Below are positions 1-10,100 of a stretch of DNA of 37,572 nt, in pieces; position 1 is the first letter of the stretch, and each line of letters begins with the position of its first letter. The position numbers and the translations under genes were made by a program. The stretch comes from Bermanella sp. GTDB lineage: Bacteria > Pseudomonadota > Gammaproteobacteria > Pseudomonadales > Oceanobacteraceae. Where the stretch lies: the NCBI GenBank assembly GCA_002683575.1, contig NYTP01000112.1:1-37572 (forward strand). The letters run 5' to 3'. Below the pieces are notes generated by a model that worked only from the letters and a program-made list of their open reading frames with translations, was not told the DNA's origin and did no database searches.

Positions 1-158
1 CCCGCCATAAAACTCAAGATAACCAGCCCATAGGTTTTAAACCAGTGAACACCACTAAGCCCCAACAATGCTTGGTTGGTGGTAACAAGATACAATGCCA
101 GATAAAAAGGAACGGCACCTAAATACGTTAACAATTGGATTAATCGGGACTGTGGCAT
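1..158 (-). CDS. DUF3429-like membrane protein, N-terminal fragment
   Basis: Read on the minus strand, the first 158 bases encode about 52 residues from an ATG at 156-158, and the frame stays open to the window edge. The peptide begins MPQSRLIQLLTYLGAVPFYL and continues as hydrophobic sequence with a second hydrophobic stretch ending ILSFMAG. The Leu-Thr-Tyr-Leu-Gly-Ala-x-Pro-Phe opening is typical of DUF3429 inner-membrane proteins, whose function is unknown. Only the N-terminus is visible, so the family call rests on one membrane helix and a short motif. Confidence 0.55.
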   Translation of the reverse strand, partial: MPQSRLIQLLTYLGAVPFYLALYLVTTNQALLGLSGVHWFKTYGLVILSFMA

Positions 159-269
159 ATTAGACTCTTATTTTGACTGTTATCCTTTACGGTTTTAACG
201 CTAAAATGGCTCACTTATATTCTAGCCTGCTATTAGCGGATTCTCTTTCTACAAAGGCCAAACCTCAAC

Positions 270-548
270 ATGAGTATGACAACCTTTCTGGTCATATTAG
301 GCACATGTTTGTGCTTAAACATCTTTGCCACGTTTTATATTGGCCGAGCCGCCGCTTATGACCGCTCCCAGAAACAGATACAAATCACTTTAATTTGGTT
401 GTTTCCTTTTTTTGCATCTGTTGGTTTGAGTTACTTTCTTTGGTGTGACAAAAAAGCGGATAAACACAGCAGAAAAGTAGGTAATGATTCGAACATTTCT
501 CATTCTCAGGCCATTCAACAAGCCAGCAGTTATTACTCCAACCGCTGA
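270..548 (+). CDS. small two-helix membrane protein
   Basis: This is a 92-residue protein with two predicted membrane helices, at about residues 4-24 and 38-60. They are separated by a short charged loop (AAYDRSQKQIQ), and a hydrophilic, Ser/Asn-rich tail follows. The pattern of helix, R/K loop, W-L-F-P-F-F helix and charged end loosely resembles the membrane-anchor module found at the N-terminus of cardiolipin synthase-like proteins (PLDc_N), but the match is weak. A strong hairpin terminator follows 39 bases after the stop, which supports it as a transcribed unit. No function can be assigned. The start could also be the ATG two codons later. Confidence 0.6.
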   Translation: MSMTTFLVILGTCLCLNIFATFYIGRAAAYDRSQKQIQITLIWLFPFFASVGLSYFLWCDKKADKHSRKVGNDSNISHSQAIQQASSYYSNR

Positions 549-587
549 GTCGGCCGATAAAAAAGGGCTAAGAGAAAAAACCAATAA

Positions 588-620
588 AAAAGGGTAGATA
601 CGTTTGTATCTACCCTTTTC
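588..620. terminator. bidirectional rho-independent terminator
   Basis: There is a perfect 14-base-pair stem (588-601 with 606-619) around a four-base loop (gttt). It is A-rich on the left and T-rich on the right, so it can end transcription in both directions. It sits between the convergent small membrane protein gene and the metallo-hydrolase gene. Confidence 0.85.
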
Positions 621-636
621 GTTTTCACCCTAGGTT

Positions 637-697
637 GTCATCCTGACTTAGCCATCCTGGCTTATTCCCTATTTCGTCCTTCACATCCTGTATGCAA
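637..697 (-). repeat. degenerate hairpin-repeat relative
   Basis: On the plus strand this segment has two adjacent mini inverted repeats of the same shape, gtcaTCCtgac (637-647) and gccaTCCtggc (651-661), separated by tta. Read on the minus strand it gives GCCAGGATGGC, then TAAGTCAGGATGAC. This resembles the GCCATGGATGGC ... TAAGTTCAGGACGAC order of the tandem repeat at 19077-19204. A further tacaggatgt lies near 682-692 in the same orientation. It looks like a decayed member of that family; the similarity was judged by eye. Confidence 0.45.
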
Positions 698-855
698 TCG
701 TCCTTTACTGCGTGATTCCGTGTCGGTATTCCCTAACCTTTGAACTTAAAAATAGTCCGCTTTATTCCATAAGCAAGTCATTTCACGCCAACTTGCATAA
801 TTACGCGTCTTTTTATGCCTTAAGTCGAAAATACTAGGCGATTGGCGCCATATCG

Positions 856-1932
856 TTATTCATCGGCGATCAGTTGCCACCATTTTTCAAACTGCGCCGG
901 AATATCCATGGTGACGGCCTCACCCATTTTAGGGGTGTAAACCATGAGCCCTTGCGCTTCACCTAGGCTGGCAACTTTCTCAAGCGGGTCTTTCCAAGGG
1001 TGGAATGACAACTTAAATGTGCCGTTATGCACCGGCAGCATGGCTTTGCCTTTTAAATCTATGTGAGCCTGAATGGTTTCAGCCGGAAACATATGCACTT
1101 GCGGCCAATCAGGGTTATAAGCGCCATTTTCTAAAATCGTCAGGTCAAATGGGCCGAACTTATCCCCTATGGTTTTAAAGCCATCAAAATAGCCGCTATC
1201 ACCGCTAAAGAAAATTCGCTGCTTTGGGGACTGTATTACCCAAGAGCTCCAAAGTGTGCCGTTGCGATTAAATAAACCGCGGCCTGAGAAGTGCTGCGAC
1301 GGCGTACTGGTGAATGTGAACCCACCCAGTGCTTTTTGTTGCCACCAATCCATCTCATGAATTTTCTCTGCACTGACACCCCAATCTAACAAATAGGTTT
1401 TAAGACCAAGGGGCACAAAGAAGTGCTGAGTATTTGCCGCCAGTAACTTAATACTGCCTTCATCTAAATGATCATAATGATCGTGGCTGATCACCACCGC
1501 ATAGATATTCGGCAAGCTGGCAGGATCAATCGGCACTGGATGAAAGCGCTCTGGTCCCACCCATTGCACGGGGCTGGTACGCTGCGAAAACATGGGGTCG
1601 GTTAATATGTATTTGCCCGACAACTTCATCAATATGGTGCTGTGCCCTAGCCGATAAACCACATCGCCTTGTTGTGATGTCAGTGTGGCCGGCTCAATAG
1701 TCTCAACAGGAATCAAACCAAATGGCTCAGTATTGGCCTGTTTTTCAAAAAAGAAACGCTTGGCAATGGTAAAGAAGCGGCCAAGGCTAAAGTCCTGCTC
1801 AATGGCTGCCTGATTAAAGAACCCCTCACTAGGGGAGTAATGATCTGACTGCCAGGGCTGCGATGATTGACTCGCGCAAGCTGTGATTGCTAACACCGCC
1901 ACCAAGCCTGCCACTGCATAGGGTTTATTCAT
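856..1932 (-). CDS. MBL-fold metallo-hydrolase lipoprotein (RomA/NAPE-PLD-like)
   Basis: This is a 358-residue protein of the metallo-beta-lactamase fold. The metal-binding motif SHDHYDHLD is at about residues 148-156. Further candidate metal ligands follow in FFSGDSGYFDGF and near LPVHNGTF, and the early GHSTILMKLSGKYILTDP segment is typical of the UlaG/NAPE-PLD-like branch. The N-terminus is a lipoprotein signal ending LAITAC, so the mature enzyme is probably anchored to a membrane facing the periplasm. I chose the ATG at 1930-1932 over a GTG four codons upstream because it leaves a compact signal peptide. The substrate is unknown; relatives hydrolyse lactones or phosphodiesters such as N-acyl-phosphatidylethanolamine. 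It stands alone and ends toward a shared terminator. Confidence 0.85.
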   Translation of the reverse strand: MNKPYAVAGLVAVLAITACASQSSQPWQSDHYSPSEGFFNQAAIEQDFSLGRFFTIAKRFFFEKQANTEPFGLIPVETIEPATLTSQQGDVVYRLGHSTILMKLSGKYILTDPMFSQRTSPVQWVGPERFHPVPIDPASLPNIYAVVISHDHYDHLDEGSIKLLAANTQHFFVPLGLKTYLLDWGVSAEKIHEMDWWQQKALGGFTFTSTPSQHFSGRGLFNRNGTLWSSWVIQSPKQRIFFSGDSGYFDGFKTIGDKFGPFDLTILENGAYNPDWPQVHMFPAETIQAHIDLKGKAMLPVHNGTFKLSFHPWKDPLEKVASLGEAQGLMVYTPKMGEAVTMDIPAQFEKWWQLIADE

Positions 1933-2003
1933 GCACAAATCCACGTAAGGTCTAAACTAAATGAATATACGGATACTAGAGCAAGACTGCCTGCGTTGAT
2001 ATT

Positions 2004-2681
2004 ATGCGATGGTTAATAATACTGGTTATATTAAGTTTCACTGTTCCAAGCATGGCACAAGAGCCTATTCGTCTTGGTGTACCTGAGTTAAAACCCTTTA
2101 CCTATGTAGAGAACCAGGTGTTTAAAGGCATCGCCATGCCCCCCGTCAAACAAGCCTTAAATGCCAGTGGCATCCCATACACATTCACCTATATTGTAAC
2201 GTATTCACAACTGCTAAAAGCCTTGCGTAAAGATGAAATCGACGGCTTTTTTATTGCCACAAAAAATCCCGAGCGTGACCGATACGCCGAATACAGCAAA
2301 CCGGTTTTCATCGATTCCTATAGTTGGTTTACGTTAAAGGACGCCCCTTATGAAGCCGGCTCAAGAGCATTGAAACTCAACGGAAAAGTAGGAGCTGTGG
2401 CTAAAACTAACTCACACAGGTTAACCATTCGTCGTGGCTATGAAGTTTACGGCCAATCATCTCCTTTGCTGGCAGAGCAATTTATCAATGGCAATCTTGA
2501 CGCTGTATTTGCCACACAAGGACCATTTACTCACCAGCTTAATGCGCTCAATTTTCCAAAAGAACGCTATAGCATTACCCAAGAATCAAAACGCACTTTT
2601 GCTATTTATATTTCTAGAAAATACCTCAGAGCGCACCCCAACACGCTGAAAAAAATCAATCAGCACATCACAACCAAATAA
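2004..2681 (+). CDS. periplasmic amino-acid-type substrate-binding protein
   Basis: This 225-residue secreted protein has a signal peptide, MRWLIILVILSFTVPSMA, before the mature start QEPIRLG. The body matches the SBP_bac_3 fold: IRLGVPELKPFTYVENQ, a DGFFIATKNPERDRYAEYSKPV segment typical of lobe 1, and an LDAVFATQGP segment from the second lobe. No ABC permease or ATPase gene is nearby, so it is an orphan binding protein or sensor-type relative. Many marine gammaproteobacteria carry such solitary transporter-substrate-binding proteins without known ligands. A terminator follows 25 bases downstream. Confidence 0.8.
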   Translation: MRWLIILVILSFTVPSMAQEPIRLGVPELKPFTYVENQVFKGIAMPPVKQALNASGIPYTFTYIVTYSQLLKALRKDEIDGFFIATKNPERDRYAEYSKPVFIDSYSWFTLKDAPYEAGSRALKLNGKVGAVAKTNSHRLTIRRGYEVYGQSSPLLAEQFINGNLDAVFATQGPFTHQLNALNFPKERYSITQESKRTFAIYISRKYLRAHPNTLKKINQHITTK

Positions 2682-2703
2682 ACCATTCACAAACAATAGG
2701 CGA

Positions 2704-2735
2704 AAAAAAACCAGCTTTAAAAGCTGGTTTTTTTA
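2704..2735. terminator. bidirectional terminator between SBP gene and deaD
   Basis: The inverted repeat ccagctttaaaagctgg (2711-2727) is flanked by eight A residues on the left and seven T residues on the right. It lies between two convergent genes and can serve both strands. Confidence 0.85.
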
Positions 2736-2747
2736 TGACGGCCGATA

Positions 2748-4586
2748 TTACTCAGCAGACGCTTCTTTACGCTTAGCAGGCGGCTTACGATCGCGTGCTT
2801 TGGTACCGCTGCCATCTTTAGCACGGTAGCCTTCTTTTTTAACACGCTTAGGCTTATCACCACCTTGAGCATTGATGTCTTCAATGTTCAAAGGACGACC
2901 ACAAATACGGGTCTTTTTAAGGTGGTTAACCACTTCGCTTGGCATGCCGCTTGGCAAATCAACGGTGGCGAAGTTATCAAAAATTTCAATGTGACCAATG
3001 AATTTACTTTCGATGTTCGCTTCGTTGGCAATGGCACCTACGATGTTGCCTGGCTTAACGCCATCTTTGTAACCAACCGCTAAGCGGTAACGATTCATTT
3101 CAACATCTGGGTTATCTTTAAGCGGCATTGGTTTTTTATCCAATGGCTTATCAGAATCACGACCACGTCCTTCACGACCGCCGCGCTCACCACGACCACG
3201 TCCTTCACGGCCGCCGCGATCACCACGGTCATTACGTTCTTTATATTCACGCGGCTTACGCTCACCTTCACGAATAAATAAACGCTTACCGTTTTGACCC
3301 ATTTCAGCAAGCGATACTGCAACATCAACCGCAGATAGGTTTTCGTTTTCAGCAATCACTTCTTCAATAATTGATTTGAAGATTTCAGTATCCAAACCGC
3401 CAACGGTTGCAAGAATGCGTGCTTTAAAACGTTCACGACGCTTAGCGTTTACATCGTCTGCACTTGGCAATTGCATTTCTGCAATTTTTTGACGAGTAAC
3501 ACGCTCGATAGTGCTTAACATGCGACGCTCACGTGGGCGTACAAACAAAATAGCGCTACCAGTACGACCTGCTCGACCTGTACGACCGATACGGTGAACA
3601 TAAGATTCAGCATCGTAAGGAATGTCATAGTTAATAACGTGACTGATACGTTCAACGTCTAGACCACGTGCGGCAACATCAGTTGCTACTACGATATCAA
3701 TTTGACCTTTTTTCAAGCGATCCACTGCACGTTCACGTTGTGCTTGTGCAACATCACCGTTTAAGGCTTCACACTTGTAACCTGCGTTACGTAAGTAGTC
3801 TGCAACTTCTTCAGTGGCTTGCTTGGTGCGCACGAAAATCATCATGGCATCCATATCTTGGGTTTCACAAATACGTAGCAGACCTTCATTTTTGTCGGTC
3901 TCACGTACTAACCAAAATGATTGAGCAATTTTGTCGTTGGTGGCGGTTTTGTTTTCAATACGCACTTCAACTGGCGAGTTTAAGTGTTTTTCTGCCACTT
4001 CTTTAATTTGACGAGGCATGGTTGCTGAGAACAACGCAACTTGACGCTGAGCCGGTACGTGCTCAAGAATCCAATCCACGTCATCGATGAAGCCCATGCG
4101 AAGCATTTCATCTGCTTCATCAAGCACAACGGCTTTGATTTCATCTAACTTAAGTGTGCCGCGACGGATATGATCCATCACACGACCCGGTGTACCCACT
4201 ACAAACTGAGGGCCACTTTTAAGGGCACGGAACTGGGTAGAGAAATCCTGACCACCATAAATGCACGTGGTTTTAATACCAGGAATATGTTTCGCGTAAG
4301 ACTCAATGGCAGCTGCCACTTGCTGAGCCAGTTCACGCGTTGGCGCTAGTACTAACACTTGAGGTGTACGTGCGCTAGCATCGGTACGCGCTAAAATAGG
4401 TAAGGTAAACGCAGCGGTTTTACCGGTACCTGTTTGAGCAAGACCTAAAACGTCTTTGCCGGCTAATAAATGAGGGATTGCTTGTTGTTGAATCGGGCTA
4501 GGCGTTTCATAGCCTTGCTCTTCAATAGAACGTAAAACATTAAAAGGTAGACCAAGACTGGCGAAGCCAGTAGGAGTATCAGACAT
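2748..4586 (-). CDS. deaD: DEAD-box ATP-dependent RNA helicase DeaD/CsdA
   Basis: This 612-residue helicase unwinds structured RNA in ribosome assembly and mRNA decay, especially in the cold. The full motif set is visible: Q motif region PSPIQQQAIP, motif I AQTGTGKT (residues 50-57), PTRELA, DEAD (about 153-156), SAT, ARGLDV and HRIGRTGRAGR (about 330). An Arg/Gly-rich linker (about 449-485) follows, then a DbpA-type RNA-binding domain containing the YKDGVKPGNIVGAIA segment and a basic tail. I placed the start at MSDTPTGF rather than an upstream ATG because family members begin there and AGCAGG lies just upstream. The gene is preceded by a roughly 300-base gene-free leader, as is usual for deaD, which suggests cold-responsive post-transcriptional control. 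Confidence 0.96.
   Translation of the reverse strand: MSDTPTGFASLGLPFNVLRSIEEQGYETPSPIQQQAIPHLLAGKDVLGLAQTGTGKTAAFTLPILARTDASARTPQVLVLAPTRELAQQVAAAIESYAKHIPGIKTTCIYGGQDFSTQFRALKSGPQFVVGTPGRVMDHIRRGTLKLDEIKAVVLDEADEMLRMGFIDDVDWILEHVPAQRQVALFSATMPRQIKEVAEKHLNSPVEVRIENKTATNDKIAQSFWLVRETDKNEGLLRICETQDMDAMMIFVRTKQATEEVADYLRNAGYKCEALNGDVAQAQRERAVDRLKKGQIDIVVATDVAARGLDVERISHVINYDIPYDAESYVHRIGRTGRAGRTGSAILFVRPRERRMLSTIERVTRQKIAEMQLPSADDVNAKRRERFKARILATVGGLDTEIFKSIIEEVIAENENLSAVDVAVSLAEMGQNGKRLFIREGERKPREYKERNDRGDRGGREGRGRGERGGREGRGRDSDKPLDKKPMPLKDNPDVEMNRYRLAVGYKDGVKPGNIVGAIANEANIESKFIGHIEIFDNFATVDLPSGMPSEVVNHLKKTRICGRPLNIEDINAQGGDKPKRVKKEGYRAKDGSGTKARDRKPPAKRKEASAE
3159..3224. repeat. 33-bp direct repeat coding the RGG linker of DeaD
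   Basis: Two adjacent 33-base copies (3159-3191 and 3192-3224) begin acgaccacgtccttcac and differ at two positions. They encode an 11-residue Gly-Arg-Glu-rich unit twice in the basic linker of the helicase. This is a recent in-frame duplication and a likely site of length variation between strains. Confidence 0.8.
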
Positions 4587-4893
4587 GCAAAAAAACCTGC
4601 TTTTTGGGGAATACATCTAGATCGGCACGGGGAGGCCCACAGGCACTCAATGACGGCGCGATCAAAATTCATTCACAATTAAATTTTGACCATTGATCCC
4701 GTCATCCCGCTACACAGCTGGCCTGGAACGGCAGCTTAATCTGTTAACACAGTAGAGTTGAGGCAAAAAATTGGCTCACACTCGAATAGGAAATTGGGAA
4801 CACTTTGGTTACGGCGCGCATTCTCGCACTTTTAGCGCTTATGTACCAGCGGTAATCGTAAATAACTGAATGTTTTTTGATCAACACTCATAT
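4587..4893 (-). promoter_or_regulatory. long structured leader and promoter region of deaD
   Basis: This 307-base stretch between the tilS stop and the deaD start has no credible gene. On the minus strand it can form a long interrupted hairpin spanning 4650-4705: a seven-pair base (atgacgg 4650-4656 with ccgtcat 4699-4705) and an AT-rich inner arm (atcaaaatt 4661-4669 with aattttgac 4682-4690). A possible -10 (GAGAAT within TGCGAGAATGCG) lies near 4821-4826 on the minus strand, but without a convincing -35. Long structured leaders are known for cold-shock helicase genes. The exact transcript start cannot be fixed here. Confidence 0.45.
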
Positions 4894-6177
4894 TTACATA
4901 TGAAAATTAAACTGCCAGCCCTGCTCACAGGCATAGCCTTGGCACACAAATAACCCAGGAACCGCCACTACATCCCCATTCTTTAGCAGCACGGGCCAAA
5001 AGGGGCGTTGCCAAGGCGGGATATCAAATTCCTGAAACCATTTTTTCAGCGCTTTGTTGGGACGATTTATGGGACGGGCTTTTAACCCCCCTTGGTACAA
5101 GGCCAATTGGTAGTCGCTAGGTTTTAAGCCTAAACCTGGTTGCCAGGTCAATTGCCCAGCAGGTAGCTGGGGCGCACTGGTGCCATTAAAGTTTTGTACA
5201 AACCCACTGGTGTCCACTTCTGGCAAGCTGGGCATCACGTGCAGCTTACCGTTATGGCGACGCACTTCATTATCTTGCCATTTGTAAACAGGTTCAGCAT
5301 CAATGCGAGCATTCATGACATCCGCAAGCAATACCTTAATCTGCTTGTCCGCTAATAATGGATAGCGGTTATGCTTTTCTAACCATTTTCGAATCAACTG
5401 ACATTGAATACTCCAAGACTGACGAGTCAACTTATTGGTATCCAGTCGCCCTTGTTTATCCACTACTTCTTGATAGATGGGGTCGATCAAATCATTCAGC
5501 AAACGATGTTCGGTTTGCAAAATACTGATGGTTTTCACAATGCTTTGTGTGGCTTGAGGATAACGCTCACTTAACGTGGGCAGCATTTCGTGTCGCCACC
5601 AATTACGGTCAAAGGCAAGATCATCATTGGACTCGTCTTGCACAAATGGCAAATCATAATGTGCCGCGTACGCTTCAATTTCGTCTCGAGAAACCGCCAA
5701 TAGTGGACGTAATAACGTGCCTTTACCAAACGGGCGCTGTGTTTCCATGGCGGTTAACCCTGTCATGCCAGAGCCACGCATTAAACGCATCATGAAAGTT
5801 TCCACTTGGTCATCTTGGTGATGGCCTAACATTAATGCATCACCAGGCAAGACAAATGTTTCAAACACGTCATAGCGGGCCACTCGTGCAGCCTGCTCTA
5901 AACTGCCGGCATCGGTTTTAACCTGAGCATGCTGACCAATAAACGTAACCCCCAGTGACTGACACTGCGACTCACACAAGGTAAACCAATTATTGGCATT
6001 GGCCGATAAACCATGATGCACATGAATGGCAATAATAGGCTGGGGGAGTGTTAATTTCGAAAGAGCATGCAGTAGCACCGAAGAGTCCGCACCGCCACTG
6101 AAGCCAACTAGGATGCGCTTAGGCCGCGTTTGCTCGATGCAATCCGCCAGCGCCTGTTCAATTCGAGTACTGATCAT
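4894..6177 (-). CDS. tilS: tRNA(Ile)-lysidine synthase
   Basis: TilS attaches lysine to the wobble cytidine of the CAU anticodon of tRNA-Ile2, changing both its decoding and its charging. The 427-residue length fits the long gammaproteobacterial form. The N-terminal PP-loop ATPase motif SGGADSS is at residues 27-33, followed by [13 protein letters not shown] and [21 protein letters not shown]. The linker region (about 215-300) and the C-terminal substrate-binding domain, ending near [18 protein letters not shown], are also present. Its ATG overlaps the accA stop by four bases (ATGA, 6174-6177), so it is translationally coupled to accA in the dnaE-accA-tilS order common in gammaproteobacteria. 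Confidence 0.97.
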   Translation of the reverse strand: MISTRIEQALADCIEQTRPKRILVGFSGGADSSVLLHALSKLTLPQPIIAIHVHHGLSANANNWFTLCESQCQSLGVTFIGQHAQVKTDAGSLEQAARVARYDVFETFVLPGDALMLGHHQDDQVETFMMRLMRGSGMTGLTAMETQRPFGKGTLLRPLLAVSRDEIEAYAAHYDLPFVQDESNDDLAFDRNWWRHEMLPTLSERYPQATQSIVKTISILQTEHRLLNDLIDPIYQEVVDKQGRLDTNKLTRQSWSIQCQLIRKWLEKHNRYPLLADKQIKVLLADVMNARIDAEPVYKWQDNEVRRHNGKLHVMPSLPEVDTSGFVQNFNGTSAPQLPAGQLTWQPGLGLKPSDYQLALYQGGLKARPINRPNKALKKWFQEFDIPPWQRPFWPVLLKNGDVVAVPGLFVCQGYACEQGWQFNFHM

Positions 6178-7127
6178 GGTCGACCAATGCTTCTGAATTT
6201 TTCAAATCGGGCCGCAAGCAAGGTGTCTACATCTGTGGAAACGAGCTTAGATAATTGATGCTTAAGCGCTTGCTTTAAAATCGAAGCCGCTTGTTGCACA
6301 TCGCGGTGAGCACCGCCTTGTGGCTCTAAGATCATCTGATCAATCAAACCTAACTCCAACAAACGGCTGGCAGTAATGCCCATTGCGGTGGCCGCTTCTT
6401 GGGCATAACTGGGATTTTTCCACAAAATAGAGGCACAACCTTCCGGGCTAATCACGGCATAGGTGCTGTATTGCAGCATCATTAATTGATCACACACACC
6501 AATGGCAAGGGCGCCACCGCTGCCGCCTTCACCGATTACAGTAGACAGTATGGGCGTACGCAGGCGACTCATTAAGGCAAGGTTTTCTGCAATCGCATTA
6601 CTTTGCCCGCGCTCTTCAGCGTCGATGCCAGGGTAGGCACCAGGAGTATCAATAAAAGTAATAATGGGTAAGTTAAATCGTTCAGCCATTTGCATCATGC
6701 GCGCGGCTTTGCGGTAACCTTCAGGCCGAGGCATGGCAAAGTTACGACGCATTTTTTCTTTTAAATCACGGCCTTTTTCTTGAGCGATGACCATCACCGC
6801 TTGGCCATCTAATTTGGCAGGGCCACAGATAATGGCAGCGTCATCGGCAAATAAACGATCACCGTGCAGCTCTTCAAAATCGTCAAAGATTAGGGGAATA
6901 TAATCGGCACTATGGGGGCGCAATGGGTGACGAGCGAGCTGCGCATTTTGCCAAGGGTCGATGCGCGAAAAAACACGCTGGGTGACAAAGTTTAGCTCTT
7001 CTTCTAACCCACTGATTTCGGCAGCGATATTCATATTGTTATCCGCATCGGCCAGATGCTTCAAATCGTCAATACGCGCTTTCAAGTCCGCAATGGGTTG
7101 TTCAAAGTCTAAATAATTTGGGTTCAT
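6174..7127 (-). CDS. accA: acetyl-CoA carboxylase carboxyltransferase subunit alpha
   Basis: AccA pairs with AccD to move the carboxyl group from biotin to acetyl-CoA, making malonyl-CoA for fatty-acid synthesis. At 317 residues it is nearly the E. coli length. Diagnostic segments are the [12 protein letters not shown] start with a helical N-terminal region, [31 protein letters not shown], and the oxyanion-hole region [13 protein letters not shown]. The gene starts 39 bases after the dnaE stop and overlaps tilS by four bases, so the three are probably one operon. Confidence 0.97.
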   Translation of the reverse strand: MNPNYLDFEQPIADLKARIDDLKHLADADNNMNIAAEISGLEEELNFVTQRVFSRIDPWQNAQLARHPLRPHSADYIPLIFDDFEELHGDRLFADDAAIICGPAKLDGQAVMVIAQEKGRDLKEKMRRNFAMPRPEGYRKAARMMQMAERFNLPIITFIDTPGAYPGIDAEERGQSNAIAENLALMSRLRTPILSTVIGEGGSGGALAIGVCDQLMMLQYSTYAVISPEGCASILWKNPSYAQEAATAMGITASRLLELGLIDQMILEPQGGAHRDVQQAASILKQALKHQLSKLVSTDVDTLLAARFEKFRSIGRP

Positions 7128-7166
7128 GAATAACCTTTTCTACACCCCTTTAAGCATTGCGTCATA

Positions 7167-10100
7167 TTATTCATAGCAACATTCAACATTGTCTTCGCCA
7201 TAATGATTTTTTAAACGGTACAGTAAATCATCACTGGGCTCTACTTTGTATTCCTGACCTAATTGTAGGTTAGCTTTGGCGCTTTCACCGTGATACTGGA
7301 GTAACACTGGGCTGCCTTCGCTCTGGAACGGTTGCAAGGTATCATTAAGCTGGCGAATGAAATGTTGTCCCAGTTCATGGTGTTTTAAGGTCAAGCGAAT
7401 CCCTGAGCTAAAAATGCAACGGGCTTCACTAATGTTCCACATATTAATTAAGTTCGCACCAAGAGAGTCATTGTAATTATCGTGTTTCACTTCGACTTCT
7501 AACACCACTAGATGATCGACGATCATTTTGTCGCGAAACTTATCGTACACATCACTGAACAAACGCACATCCAATCGACCGCTGCGATCATCAATGGTCA
7601 AGATCGCCATATTACCGCCACGCTTGGTTTTCATCACTCGCTGAGCGACGATAATGCCCGCAATTTTTTGTGGCTTTTTATCCGCTTGAATATTGGACAG
7701 CTTGGTGCGCGCCATTTTGCGCACTTCCTTTTCGTATTCATCAAACGGGTGGCCAGTTACAAATAACCCAAGGGTGTCTTTTTCACCTTGCAGTTTTTGC
7801 TTGGGGTTCCAGTCCCGAACTTTATTGGCGTAATCATCATAAGGATTCAGGTTGGCTTCTTCTTCCACTTCACCAAACATATCCATCATGCCGGCGGCGG
7901 CGTTTTTCGCATTTTGGTCCGCGGCCTTTAAAGCGTCTTCAATGGTGGCAAATAAAACCGAGCGGTTAGGGCCAATTTGATCGAACGCGCCACAGCGCAC
8001 CAGCGCTTCCATAACCCGCTTATTGAGTTTGCTTTTATCCACGGATTTACAAAAGTGGAAAATATCATTGAACTGCCCCACTTCATTTCGGGCTTTAATA
8101 ATGGCTTCGATTGGGCCTTCACCTACGCCTTTTACTGCACCTAAACCATACACGATGGCGCCGTCATCGTTCACCGTAAAACCAAATTCAGATTGATTCA
8201 CATCCGGCAAAACCAGATCAAGGTTCATCTCACGACATTCTTCAATGAAGATCACCACCTTGTCGGTGTTTTGCATGTCCGAGGTTAATACCGCGGCCAT
8301 AAACGGCGCAGGGTAATGGGTTTTTAACCAAAGGGTTTGGTAAGACACCACAGCATAAGCCGCGGAGTGGGATTTGTTAAAGCCGTAACCGGCGAACTTT
8401 TCTACCAGATCGAAGATCTTCATGGCCAGATCGCCATCAACGTTAATGGACTCAGCACCTTCGCGGAAGGTTTGACGCTGCTTGGCCATTTCTTCTGGCT
8501 TTTTCTTACCCATGGCACGACGTAACATGTCAGCGCCACCCAATGTGTAGTTCGCCAGAACCTGTGCAATCTGCATAACCTGTTCTTGGTAAACGATTAC
8601 GCCATAAGTGGGTTCAAGTATTTCTTTTAAGCTGTCGTGTTGGAAATCGGGGTGCGGGTAAGCTACCTCAGCACGACCATGTTTACGGTTGATAAAGTCA
8701 TCTACCATGCCTGACTCAAGCGGGCCTGGGCGAAACAGTGCCACCAGTGCGATCATTTCTTCGATGTTGTCCGGCTCTAGGCGACGGATCAGATCTTTCA
8801 TACCGCGCGATTCCAGCTGGAATACGGCAGTGGTTTTGGCTTCTTTTAATAGGGTATAAGAAGGCGCATCATCCAATGGAATCTCTTCAATGAACAAGGG
8901 CTCAAGATCCGATTTAGCACGGATAGCGTTAATGGTTTTTAGCGCCCAGTCGATGATGGTCAGGGTACGCAGACCCAAGAAGTCAAACTTCACTAAGCCG
9001 GCGCTTTCCACATCGTTTTTATCAAACTGGGTCACCAGACCCTTACCTTCTTCGTCACATAAGGTGGGCGAGAAGTCGGTTAATTTAGTCGGTGCGATGA
9101 CCACACCACCGGCATGTTTACCGGTTTGACGGGTAATACCTTCAAGCTTGGTGGCCATCTCCCAAATTTCTAATGCTTCATCGTCTTCTTTTAAAAAGTC
9201 ACGCAGCACTTCTTCTTGCTCGTAGGCTACCGCCAATTTCATACCCGGGTCAGCAGGAATCATCTTTGACAATTTATCGGCCAGGCCATAACTTTTACCC
9301 AGTACTCGCGCCACGTCACGTACCACCGCTTTTGCCGCCATGGTGCCGTAGGTCACGATTTGCGATACGGCGTCACGACCATAGTGATCAGCTACGTAGT
9401 CGATGACCATTTCCCGTTTTTCCATGCAAAAGTCGATATCGAAATCGGGCATGGATACACGCTCAGGGTTTAAGAATCGCTCGAACAGTAAGTCGTATTC
9501 CAGTGGATCAATGTCGGTGATTTTTTGCGCATAGGCCACCAAGGAGCCTGCACCCGACCCTCGACCAGGGCCTACCGGCACGTCGTTATCTTTGGCCCAC
9601 TGGATGAAGTCCATTACGATAAGGAAGTAACCAGGGAACCCCATTTGAATAATAATATCCAGCTCGAAATCCAAACGATCGACGTATTCTTTACGACGCT
9701 CGTCGTAGTCGCTTTGGTCTTTATCTAAAATAAATTCAAGACGCTCTTCCAGGCCTTCATAAGACACCTTACGGAAGAAGTCATTCTCGGTCAGGCCATC
9801 GGGGATGGGGAATTCGGGTAAGAAATATTTACCTAATAACACTTCAACGCTGCAACGCTGAGCAATCTCTACGGTGTTTTCAACCGCGCTTGGAATATCC
9901 GCAAACAGTTCAATCATTTGCTCTTGGGTTTTCAGGTACTGCTGATCGCTGTAACGTTTTTCACGACGCGGGTCATCTAAGGTAACACTGTCACCAATGC
10001 ATACTCGAGATTCATGGGCATCAAAGTCTTCTTCGTGCATGAAGTGCACATCGTTGGTCGCCACCACTGGACACTGCTGCTCTCGTGCCAGCACTAAGGT

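Larger units (their letters stand above)
549..855. other. gene-free stretch, terminator plus degenerate repeat
   Basis: This stretch lies between two genes that converge on it. It holds a bidirectional terminator at 588-620 and a degenerate member of the window's hairpin-repeat family at 637-697, both listed separately. From about 700 to 855 I see no reading frame, strong promoter or clear secondary structure. Confidence 0.6.

Noticed and set aside
4463-4672. A small leucine-rich frame (69 residues) opposite the start of deaD's coding phase.
   Set aside because: It overlaps the 5' end and leader of deaD in another frame on the same strand and has no ribosome-binding site; it is best explained as a shadow of the deaD leader and N-terminus.
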